Origin: Pirellulales bacterium
Lineage (GTDB): Bacteria > Planctomycetota > Planctomycetia > Pirellulales > JAICIG01
NCBI GenBank assembly: GCA_025924495.1
Contig: JAICIG010000483.1
Location: forward strand, 1 to 5,600
DNA: 5,600 nt
Direction of reading: 5' to 3'
Position 1 is the stretch's first letter. Each line of letters begins with the position of its first letter. Below the pieces are notes generated by a model. That model was not told where the DNA came from and ran no database searches. It was given only the letters and a program-made list of their open reading frames with translations. Position numbers and translations under genes: made by a program. Shown in pieces: positions 1 through 5,600 of the stretch.

Positions 1-22
1 TGAGCAGCATATTGGACTCCAT
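1..22 (-). CDS. possible start of a divergent gene, cut by the left edge
   Basis: On the minus strand an ATG at 22-20 opens a frame reading MESNMLL before the window ends. Purine-rich sequence lies upstream of it on that strand: GGAGAG at 39-34, about 11 bases from the ATG, and AGG at 30-28, about 5 bases away. A second in-frame ATG sits at 10-8. Seven codons are far too few to identify a product or prove that it is translated. The case rests on the start-like context and on the absence of any other gene in the first 146 bases. If real, it is transcribed away from aroC, and the two share the 124-base interval between them. Confidence 0.22.
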
Positions 23-146
23 GGTAGCCTGGTCTCTCCGTCGGCTGAATTAATCCGCCCTATCGTCAAAATGGCGGTCTGGGTAAAATTTGAGCTGGGC
101 GCGGTTCTGCGCTGCGCGCTGTCATCGTATCACGAGCTACTACAAG

Positions 147-1286
147 ATGTTGCGTTATTGGACTGCCGGCGAATCCCATGGCAAGGCGCTTTGGGCCTTG
201 GTGGATGGGTTCCCGGCGGGGGTGAAAATCGAGACCGAGTCGATCGACGCCGAACTGCGCCGGCGGCAGGGAGGCTATGGACGCGGCGGGCGGCAGCGGA
301 TCGAAACGGATCGGGTCGACATCAAAAGCGGCGTCTGGCAAGGCGTTACGCTCGGCAGCCCGATCGGCCTCGAGGTCGTAAATAAAGATTACAAGCTTGA
401 GCGGCTCGGGGATTTGGAACGGCCGCGACCCGGACATGGCGATCTGACGGGGGCGGTGAAATACCTGGGCTCGATCCGCGGCGTGCTCGAGCGCGCCAGC
501 GCTCGCGAGACGACCGTGCGCGTGGCGGCGGGCGCCTTGGCTAAGCAACTGCTGAGAGAATTCGGCATCGAAGCCCTGGGCTATACGGTCGAACTGGGAG
601 GCATCGAGTTGGAGCCTCAGCCCGGCACGCTCGCCGAGCATCGCGCCCTGCGCGACGCAAGCGAAATCTATTCGCTCAACCCCGATCGCGATGCCGAGGT
701 CAAGCAGCTCATTGACGAGTGCGGCAAAGAGGGAGACACGCTCGGCGGCGTGCTGGAAATTCGAGTGGAAGGCTTGCCCTTCGGTCTCGGCACGCACGCG
801 CAGTGGGATCGCAAGCTCGACGGCCGATTGGCCCAGGCCGTAATGGCCGTGCAGGCAATTAAGGGAGTGGAAATCGGCTTGGGTTTCGAGGCCGCTCGTC
901 GTCGCGGGTCGCAGGTGCACGACCCGATTCATTACGATGATTCGCAAAAAGATTCGCCCTCGCTTGGCTACGTGCGGCCGACGAACAATGCCGGCGGTTT
1001 GGAAGCGGGCATGACCAACGGTCAGCCGCTGGTGATTCGCGCCGCCAAGAAGCCGATCAGCACGTTGCGAAAGCCGCTCGACTCGATCAATCTGGCCACC
1101 AAAGAAGCCGAGGCGGCCGCCTATGAGCGGAGCGACGTATGCGCCGTGCCGGCCGCCGGCGTGATCCTGGAGAATGTGATCGCGTTCGAAATCGCCGCAG
1201 CTCTTGTGGAAAAATTCGGCGGCGACAGTCTCGTGGAAATGCAGGCCCGTTGGAAGCTGTTTCAGGAGATGGCTCGGCAGCGGTAA
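147..1286 (+). CDS. aroC: chorismate synthase
   Basis: This enzyme converts 5-enolpyruvylshikimate-3-phosphate to chorismate with loss of phosphate, using reduced FMN (EC 4.2.3.5). It is the last shared step to the aromatic amino acids, folate and quinones, and acts in the cytoplasm. The 379 residues are normal for the bacterial family. Seen motifs: G-E-S-H-G at residues 8-12 with the conserved His11; R-R-Q-G-G-Y-G-R-G-G-R at 39-49, a basic substrate/flavin-binding loop; E-R-A-S-A-R-E-T at 115-122; G-G-L-E-A-G-M-T-N-G at 283-292; and R-S-D-V-C-A-V-P at 328-335 followed by the L-E-N signature. The ATG at 147 was chosen because GESHG normally lies within about ten residues of the start; the frame stays open upstream to a TTG at 90, which would add 19 residues unlike the family. 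No strong Shine-Dalgarno precedes 147. Small oddities, judged from memory of the family: Ser109 where Asp is common (Y-L-G-S-I-R), and Ala287 where Gly is usual. Neither suggests loss of function. Confidence 0.97.
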   Translation: MLRYWTAGESHGKALWALVDGFPAGVKIETESIDAELRRRQGGYGRGGRQRIETDRVDIKSGVWQGVTLGSPIGLEVVNKDYKLERLGDLERPRPGHGDLTGAVKYLGSIRGVLERASARETTVRVAAGALAKQLLREFGIEALGYTVELGGIELEPQPGTLAEHRALRDASEIYSLNPDRDAEVKQLIDECGKEGDTLGGVLEIRVEGLPFGLGTHAQWDRKLDGRLAQAVMAVQAIKGVEIGLGFEAARRRGSQVHDPIHYDDSQKDSPSLGYVRPTNNAGGLEAGMTNGQPLVIRAAKKPISTLRKPLDSINLATKEAEAAAYERSDVCAVPAAGVILENVIAFEIAAALVEKFGGDSLVEMQARWKLFQEMARQR

Positions 1287-1297
1287 GCAGCGGTTAA
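1277..1297 (+). repeat. 10-base tandem duplication across the aroC stop
   Basis: GCAGCGGTAA (1277-1286) is followed at once by GCAGCGGTTAA (1287-1297). The first copy contains the aroC stop TAA at 1284-1286, and the second brings another TAA at 1295-1297. The second stop is not in the same frame, so it is not a back-up stop. It looks like a small slippage duplication, with no evident function. Confidence 0.6.
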
Positions 1298-1317
1298 ATC
1301 GAAGGTCGGAGGTTGGC

Positions 1318-1350
1318 ATGGAAGCCGCGGCGATTCGGAATCGCTCGTAG
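1318..1350 (+). CDS. 10-codon mini-ORF with strong ribosome binding site, leader-like
   Basis: ATG at 1318 opens a frame encoding MEAAAIRNRS and closes with TAG at 1348-1350. GGAGG at 1308-1312 lies 5 bases upstream, which is near-ideal Shine-Dalgarno spacing. This is a better initiation context than that of aroC or the downstream gene at 1383. The stop lies 32 bases before that downstream ATG, and a 15-base dyad (1330-1344) falls inside the mini-ORF. It could be a leader peptide or translational coupler for the 1383 gene, or chance. There is no run of one regulatory amino acid beyond three alanines, so classical amino-acid attenuation is not indicated. Confidence 0.3.
   Translation: MEAAAIRNRS
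1330..1344. repeat. 15-base perfect dyad, 7 bases per arm around one central G
   Basis: GCGATTC, then G, then GAATCGC reads identically on both strands apart from the centre. It lies in the 96-base gap between aroC and the next gene. As DNA it has the shape of a compact operator for a dimeric regulator. As RNA it could fold as a six-pair stem with a CGG loop. No T-tract follows (CTCGTAGCC), so it does not look like an intrinsic terminator. Confidence 0.4.
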
Positions 1351-1382
1351 CCTCTCGATTTTGTGTCACGGATGCGCTTGGG

Positions 1383-2684
1383 ATGTTTCGTCTGCACCAG
1401 TCCGTTCGGCGCCGTGTCTGCCAGGCGAGCTTTTGCTTGTTCTGCCTGCTGCCGACCGCGGTCATGTTCGGCTGGAGCATTTCCTGCAAATTGCCCGGGC
1501 ACGTCCGCGCCTGCGAGCGCCAACTCAGCGAGCAGCTCGGACTCTCGACCCGGCTCGCCGGAGTATCGTATCCACAGCCCGGCATGTGCCTGTTCGAGGA
1601 GCTGGAACTGGCCGATCCCGAGACGGGCGAGTCGATCTTCCGATGCCGGTTGCTGGAGGTCAGCCGCAACGATGACGCCCTGGTGCTGATGCCATCCGAT
1701 CCGGTGCTGGAGGCGGACCGCTTGCATCGGCTTTGGGATCTGCTCGGTCGCCGCTTGCGCGGCGAGCTGGCCAATCAAGAACAGATATTGCTTTTGCCCT
1801 GCAGCTTGACGCTCGTTTCGGCCCGCGGAGAGCAGACCTACGAAGTGCTCGATGGACGGCTCGAATCCGATGATCGCGGGGAGGCGGCCGAGCTGCGCTT
1901 TCGGCTGGCGGGCGTCGACATGCCCGAACCGGCCAGCATTCGCGTGGTAAGAAATCAGCAGCATCAACCTCCTTCCAATCGCGTGTCTCTCAGCACCGGC
2001 AGCGCGGCTCTGCCGTGTTCGCTGTTCGCGCCGATTGCCGATCTGGAAGCAGTCCTGGGCGCCCGAGCGACTTTTGCGGGCAGCTTGTGGGCCGATGATG
2101 CGAAGGCAGGCTGGGAGGCGGAAATCGCCGGACGGTTCGATGAGGTTGACCTGCGCCAACTGGTTACCGGGCGTTTCCCCCATATCCTGGACGGCGCCGC
2201 GGCGGTCGAAATCACCGAGGCAAGATTTCAACGCAGCCGCCTGATTGAGGCTTACGGACGGCTGAATGCGGGCCCGGGCGTCATCGGGCAATCGCTCTTG
2301 AGAGCAGCCGTCGATGCCTTGGGATGTGATTCAAGACCACGGTCTGGCCACAATTCGCAGTCGATTTACTCGCAATTGGCGTTCAGCTTCGGCGTGGATG
2401 AAGAGGGACTGAAGCTGGCGGGAGCGTGCGAAGGCTATACTCCCGGCACTCTGCTGGTCGATGGCGACGGCCGCCCCCTTCTGACCAAGTCGGCCGACCG
2501 CCCGCAGGCGGTGATCAATCTGCTGCGATTGCTTGTGCCGGCGAGCGAAGTGCTGGTTCCCGCGACGGGCGAAACGGCGGACTTGATTCCTTGGCTTCCC
2601 GTGCCGCCAATTGTGCCGCCGCGCGACGCAGACGGCGCGGAGACCGCTCCTCGGGCGACGCCGCGAATCGGCGACGCTCATTAG
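1383..2684 (+). CDS. membrane-anchored AsmA-like hypothetical protein
   Basis: The product is 433 residues and its exact function is unknown. It starts with a basic stretch (RRR at 9-11) and a hydrophobic segment at about 15-34, so it is probably anchored in the inner membrane or secreted with the rest outside. The body reads as short alternating beta-strand segments. Around 52-88 a stretch (GLSTRLAGVSYPQPG, then ELADPETGE) resembles the start of AsmA-like proteins, where a short helix precedes long beta repeats. A second region near 256-285 (DLRQLVTGRFPHILDG onwards) resembles their later conserved part. The AsmA link is by look and memory only; known AsmA/TamB relatives help move lipids between membranes. 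LPCSL occurs twice (138-142, 210-214). Eleven cysteines are present, three inside the hydrophobic segment. The last 35 residues are rich in proline and charge, probably disordered. The ATG at 1383 is the first start in frame and directly precedes the signal-like segment; its ribosome binding site is weak (GGA at 1370-1372). It follows aroC by 96 bases on the same strand, so co-transcription is possible. Confidence 0.85.
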   Translation: MFRLHQSVRRRVCQASFCLFCLLPTAVMFGWSISCKLPGHVRACERQLSEQLGLSTRLAGVSYPQPGMCLFEELELADPETGESIFRCRLLEVSRNDDALVLMPSDPVLEADRLHRLWDLLGRRLRGELANQEQILLLPCSLTLVSARGEQTYEVLDGRLESDDRGEAAELRFRLAGVDMPEPASIRVVRNQQHQPPSNRVSLSTGSAALPCSLFAPIADLEAVLGARATFAGSLWADDAKAGWEAEIAGRFDEVDLRQLVTGRFPHILDGAAAVEITEARFQRSRLIEAYGRLNAGPGVIGQSLLRAAVDALGCDSRPRSGHNSQSIYSQLAFSFGVDEEGLKLAGACEGYTPGTLLVDGDGRPLLTKSADRPQAVINLLRLLVPASEVLVPATGETADLIPWLPVPPIVPPRDADGAETAPRATPRIGDAH

Positions 2685-2710
2685 GCAGCGCCGGGGACGC
2701 AGGAGAACAA

Positions 2711-2739
2711 GGCGGGTTTGCCGGCAGGGAAAACTCGCC
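2711..2739 (+). terminator. hairpin after the AsmA-like gene, possible terminator
   Basis: GGCGGGTTT (2711-2719) can pair with AAACTCGCC (2731-2739) to give a nine-pair RNA stem with one G-U wobble and an 11-base loop that itself contains GCCGGC. It begins 27 bases after the stop codon at 2684, a normal place for a terminator. No T-tract follows (ACGCTGTG), so it is either a terminator without a U-run or a 3' stabilising structure. Confidence 0.35.
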
Positions 2740-2800
2740 ACGCTGTGTAGCGGGCGGCGGAAGTCCGCGGCCGGCAAATACTTATCTTAAGAGGATCCGT

Positions 2801-2831
2801 CCTGGGTTCGTCTTTCGTCAATTCGCCCAGG
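2801..2831. repeat. inverted repeat CCTGGG/CCCAGG enclosing a TTCGTC direct repeat
   Basis: CCTGGG (2801-2806) and CCCAGG (2826-2831) are perfect inverted arms separated by 19 bases. Between them TTCGTC occurs twice with a 7-base period (2807-2812 and 2814-2819), and a third TTCG follows at 2822-2825. The cluster ends five bases before a -10-like box and covers where a -35 element would lie, so it could bind a regulator of the transporter gene. Six-base arms at this distance also arise by chance. Confidence 0.3.
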
Positions 2832-2835
2832 CCGC

Positions 2836-2841
2836 TAGAAT
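2836..2841 (+). promoter_or_regulatory. possible -10 box of the transporter gene promoter
   Basis: TAGAAT differs from the sigma-70 -10 consensus by one base. The hexamer 17 bases upstream (TTTCGT, 2813-2818) is a poor -35. Transcription would begin near 2848 and leave about 60 bases of leader before the ATG at 2908. A separate promoter here fits the 223-base gap and the hairpin upstream. Confidence 0.3.
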
Positions 2842-2897
2842 GCCCCGCCCTTGGACTGCCATGTCTGGTTCAAGAATTGGCGCCCGCATAGCCTGGC

Positions 2898-2904
2898 AAG
2901 GAAG
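2898..2904 (+). promoter_or_regulatory. ribosome binding site of the transporter gene
   Basis: AAGGAAG, with its AAGGA core at 2898-2902, ends five bases before the ATG at 2908. It decides the start: the only other upstream in-frame candidate after the TAG at 2836-2838 is a TTG at 2851, with no comparable site. Confidence 0.7.
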
Positions 2905-2907
2905 CCT

Positions 2908-5600
2908 ATGTCCGCGGAACAGACGCCGCCCGCAGAGCAATCTCTGTTGGCGCTGCCGTTGAATATTGCAACTCGGGTGGCTCTGGCTTATCCGGCCGCG
3001 ACCGTCGCGCTGGCCATTGCGCTGACCGTCATGTCGTTGGTGATCACTTGGGGCAAACTGGGCTATCGCACGAGTCGCCTTGATCTGCTGAACCCCAACA
3101 GCGACTACAACCGGCTCTGGATCGATTACATCAACGAGTTCGGCGACGAAGACGACGCCGTGGTAGTGGTCGAAGGCGCCAGCCGCGAGCAGGTCGTGCC
3201 GGTGCTCGACGAGATTTCGACGCTGCTGGCTCGCGAAGATCGGCTGTTCCATGCCGTCCTGCACGGCGTCGATCTGGGCAAGATTCGCTCGAAAGGGCTG
3301 CACTATCTTTCGCAAGAAGAGCTGCTCGGGGTTGAACAATTCCTGGGCAGCGTGAGCCCGATCGTCGAGGGCAACTGGTCGAGATTAAATTTGGGCCGCA
3401 TGGCGCTGGGTATGAACCAGCGACTGGAGTATGCCGATCAGCAGCCCGACCCGACGCAAGGAGCCGCCGCACGTTACGAAATGGGACGGCTGAGCGACAG
3501 CTTGCTCGCGACCCTGAGCGGCAAGCGGCGTTACCATTCGCCGTGGCCGGAAATGCCGCAATCGTTCGCCACGCTGAGCGAACTGAACGCCGAATACTTG
3601 TTGACTAAAGACGGCACGCTGGGTTTCGTGTTGCTGCGTCTGGCGATGGACAAGGAAGGCTTCGCTCGCAATAACGCGGCCACTGACGCCTTGCGGGAAT
3701 TGATTGCGCAGGCCAATACCCGTCATCCGGAAACCAAGATCGGTTTGACCGGTCTGCCGGTGATGGAAAACGACGAAATGCGCTCCAGCGAAACGTCCAT
3801 GTATTGGGCCAGTCTCGTGTCGTTGGTTGGCGTGGCGTTGCTGTTCGTGGCCGGCTTCGGCGGGGTGCGTCATGCGCTGTTGGCCAACGTGGTGCTGTTG
3901 GTCGGCATCGCCTGGTCGTTCGGCTACCTGACGATGGCCGTCGGCCACCTGAACATCCTCAGCATGTCGTTTACGGTCACGCTGATCGGCATCGGCATCG
4001 ATTACGGCGTTTACTATGTCGCCCGGTACCTGCAGGTGCGGGCCAAAGTGCATTCATGCAAAGAGGCGCTTCTGGAAACGACGGCGGGCGTAGGCCCGGC
4101 GATCCTGACAGGCGCCATTACGACTTCCGTCTCGTTCTTTGCGGCCAGCTTCACCGACTTCGTCGGGATTGCAGAGCTGGGCACGATTGCCGGCGGAGGC
4201 ATCTTGCTGTGCGCCCTGGCAGAGTTGTTGGTATTGCCAGCGGTGATCTGCATGGTCGATCGCAGCGGCATCGGCATGCGGATCCCGCAACCGCTCGCGA
4301 TTCACGAATGGGTTTCGCCCCTATTCAAGCGTCCGCGTTTGCTGTTGGCTTCCACCATGCTGTTCACCTGCGTGGTGGCGGTGGGAGTGAAAGGGCTGTG
4401 GTACGACCATAATCTCTTGAACCTGCAAGCCGAAGGGCTAGAGAGCGTCGAACTGGAGCGCAAGTTGCTTTCGGAATCGAATCAGAGCGTCTGGTATGCC
4501 CTGTCGATCGCCGATAATCGCGATGAATTGCTGGCGCGCAAGGAAAGTCTGCTCAAGCTGAAATCGGTCGAACGCGTCGAAGAGATCGCCTCGCTGCTGC
4601 CGCCCGATCATGCGGTAAAGCGGCCGATCATTGAGCGAATTCAAGAGCGGTTGGCGAATCTGCCGGAGCGTCCGCCGCTGATTCCGGTCGACAAGCCCGA
4701 CGATTTGGGCCGAGTCTTGGCGCGTACGCAGCAATTGGTCGCCAACGGAACCGACGGCAATCGCTGCGCATTCCAACTGGAGCAGATTCGCGACGCATTG
4801 CGGAAGCTATCACTTACCGACTGCTATACGCTCGTTTCGCAATTCCAACAGCAGATGGCCGGCGATTTGCTCAGCCGCCTCTATGCCTTGAAGAGTATGG
4901 CCAATCCGGAGCCGCCGCAGCTTGCCGACTTGCCGGAGAGCCTGGTGCATCGCTTCGTGGGAAACCACGGAAAGCACCTGCTCAAGATCTACGGCCGCGG
5001 CAACATTTGGGACATGGATGCCCTGGAGAAATTCGTCAAAGACGTGCGCAGCGTCGACTCGCGTGCGACGGGCAATCCGCTCCAGGCCTACGAGGCCTCG
5101 CTGCAAATGAAATCGAGTTACGAGCAGGCTGCCATTTACGCCCTGCTGGTGATCGGCGTGGTCTTGATTTTCGACCTGCGGAGCTTGCGCTATACGTTGC
5201 TGGCGGCTCTGCCGTTGGGGCTGGGAATTCTGCAAACGTTCGGCCTGATGGGCATTCTCGAGATTCCCCTGAACCCCGCCAATATGATTGCCTTGCCGTT
5301 GATGCTCGGCATTGGCGTGGACTATGGCGTGCACCTGATCCACGAATATCGCGAGCAGCGCGGAAGATATCGGATGTCGCCGGCGACGGCGGTGGCGGTG
5401 ATGGTAGACGGTCTGACGACGGTCGTCGGTTTCGGATCGTTGATGATCGCCAGTCACCGCGGACTGCAGAGCCTCGGCCGCGTGCTGACGCTAGGGGTTA
5501 GTTGCTGCATGTTTACCTCGATGGTCATGCTCCCGGCGCTGCTGACTTGGATGTCGCGAAATCGCCAAGACGAGACGGAAGCCGACGAACCCGAGGAGAA
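2908..5600 (+). CDS. MMPL/RND-superfamily transporter, HpnN-like, open at the right edge
   Basis: This is a large inner-membrane exporter of the RND superfamily, MMPL branch, presumably driven by the proton gradient. 897 codons are visible with no stop. The layout is the classic two-fold repeat: a first membrane helix at about 24-47; a periplasmic domain to about 297; a bundle of helices from about 300 to 450; a helix at about 478-497 opening the second half; a second periplasmic domain to about 735; and a final bundle to about 885. Helix 4 of each half carries the diagnostic motif, G-I-G-I-D-Y-G at 361-367 and G-I-G-V-D-Y-G at 801-807; Asp365 and Asp805 are the likely proton-relay residues. 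The visible end (RNRQDETEADEPEE) is a charged cytoplasmic tail, so the stop is probably only a few codons beyond the window. Size and layout resemble HpnN, which carries hopanoids to the outer membrane in proteobacteria, but no hopanoid gene is visible here, so the substrate is unknown; a lipid or other hydrophobic compound is a guess. The gene probably has its own promoter, 223 bases after the AsmA-like gene. Confidence 0.93.
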   Translation, partial: MSAEQTPPAEQSLLALPLNIATRVALAYPAATVALAIALTVMSLVITWGKLGYRTSRLDLLNPNSDYNRLWIDYINEFGDEDDAVVVVEGASREQVVPVLDEISTLLAREDRLFHAVLHGVDLGKIRSKGLHYLSQEELLGVEQFLGSVSPIVEGNWSRLNLGRMALGMNQRLEYADQQPDPTQGAAARYEMGRLSDSLLATLSGKRRYHSPWPEMPQSFATLSELNAEYLLTKDGTLGFVLLRLAMDKEGFARNNAATDALRELIAQANTRHPETKIGLTGLPVMENDEMRSSETSMYWASLVSLVGVALLFVAGFGGVRHALLANVVLLVGIAWSFGYLTMAVGHLNILSMSFTVTLIGIGIDYGVYYVARYLQVRAKVHSCKEALLETTAGVGPAILTGAITTSVSFFAASFTDFVGIAELGTIAGGGILLCALAELLVLPAVICMVDRSGIGMRIPQPLAIHEWVSPLFKRPRLLLASTMLFTCVVAVGVKGLWYDHNLLNLQAEGLESVELERKLLSESNQSVWYALSIADNRDELLARKESLLKLKSVERVEEIASLLPPDHAVKRPIIERIQERLANLPERPPLIPVDKPDDLGRVLARTQQLVANGTDGNRCAFQLEQIRDALRKLSLTDCYTLVSQFQQQMAGDLLSRLYALKSMANPEPPQLADLPESLVHRFVGNHGKHLLKIYGRGNIWDMDALEKFVKDVRSVDSRATGNPLQAYEASLQMKSSYEQAAIYALLVIGVVLIFDLRSLRYTLLAALPLGLGILQTFGLMGILEIPLNPANMIALPLMLGIGVDYGVHLIHEYREQRGRYRMSPATAVAVMVDGLTTVVGFGSLMIASHRGLQSLGRVLTLGVSCCMFTSMVMLPALLTWMSRNRQDETEADEPEE

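Noticed and set aside
90..146. Upstream TTG start for aroC, adding 19 residues
   Set aside because: Chorismate synthases begin a few residues before G-E-S-H-G, and the extension resembles nothing in the family; the ATG at 147 fits.
1476..1490. Possible lipobox (S-I-S-C, Cys35) at the end of the signal-like segment of the AsmA-like protein
   Set aside because: Position -3 is Ser rather than Leu, Val or Ile, and the hydrophobic segment fits a plain membrane anchor as well. Lipoprotein status is not supported.
66..2291. 741-codon open frame on the minus strand across aroC and the AsmA-like gene
   Set aside because: Its codons are exactly in register with both sense genes (all start at positions divisible by 3). 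Stops on that strand would need sense TTA, CTA or TCA, which are rare here because of GC-rich codon use. The protein shows no recognisable motif, while both sense frames do.
2754..2770. GCGG-AAGT-CCGC short stem as a terminator
   Set aside because: Only four or five pairs with no following T-tract; the 2711-2739 hairpin is a better candidate.
2785..2792. TCTTAAGA eight-base palindrome
   Set aside because: It does not extend beyond eight bases, and a palindrome of this length is common by chance.
2840..2962. 40-codon frame from ATG at 2840 overlapping the transporter start
   Set aside because: The ATG overlaps the -10-like box, no ribosome binding site precedes it, and it runs out of frame into a well-supported gene. 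The arginine-rich product looks like a frame shadow.
2818..5457. Series of minus-strand open frames under the transporter gene (2818-3339, 3385-4053, 4438-4776, 4810-5457)
   Set aside because: They share the codon register of the transporter gene and break where it uses rare codons: TTA near 3385, CTA at 4438-4440 and TCA just before 4810. They are shadows.

Overview
The window is GC-rich bacterial DNA with three protein-coding genes, all on the + strand, and short gaps between them. Its overall look suggests a planctomycete, possibly of the Pirellulales: weak Shine-Dalgarno use at two of three starts, a long AsmA-like exported hypothetical protein, and a large HpnN-like RND exporter away from hopanoid genes. 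This is an inference from style, not from a marker gene.

Layout. Bases 1-146 hold no complete gene; a possible divergent minus-strand gene may start at base 22 and leave the window on the left. Bases 147-1286 encode chorismate synthase (aroC), the last step of the shikimate pathway, with its signature motifs present. A 96-base gap follows. It holds a near-perfect 10-base tandem duplication over the aroC stop, a strong Shine-Dalgarno ahead of a 10-codon mini-ORF, and a 15-base dyad inside that mini-ORF. Bases 1383-2684 encode a 433-residue protein with one N-terminal hydrophobic segment and a beta-rich body that resembles planctomycete AsmA-like proteins. A 223-base gap follows. It holds a hairpin-forming sequence just after the stop, a second inverted repeat enclosing a direct repeat, a TAGAAT -10-like box and a good ribosome binding site. 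From 2908 to the right edge an open frame of 897 codons encodes an MMPL/RND-superfamily transporter with two homologous halves, each carrying a G-I-G-[IV]-D-Y-G motif in a membrane helix.

How they fit. aroC is a housekeeping metabolic gene, with no evident link to the other two beyond orientation. The AsmA-like protein and the RND exporter are both envelope proteins of types tied in other bacteria to moving lipids towards the outer membrane, so they may be functionally related; this is inference. The long open frames on the minus strand are codon-register shadows of the sense genes. I see no RNA gene, mobile element, CRISPR array or clear novel system. The most specific unexplained items are the leader-like mini-ORF with its dyad and the repeat cluster ahead of the transporter gene.
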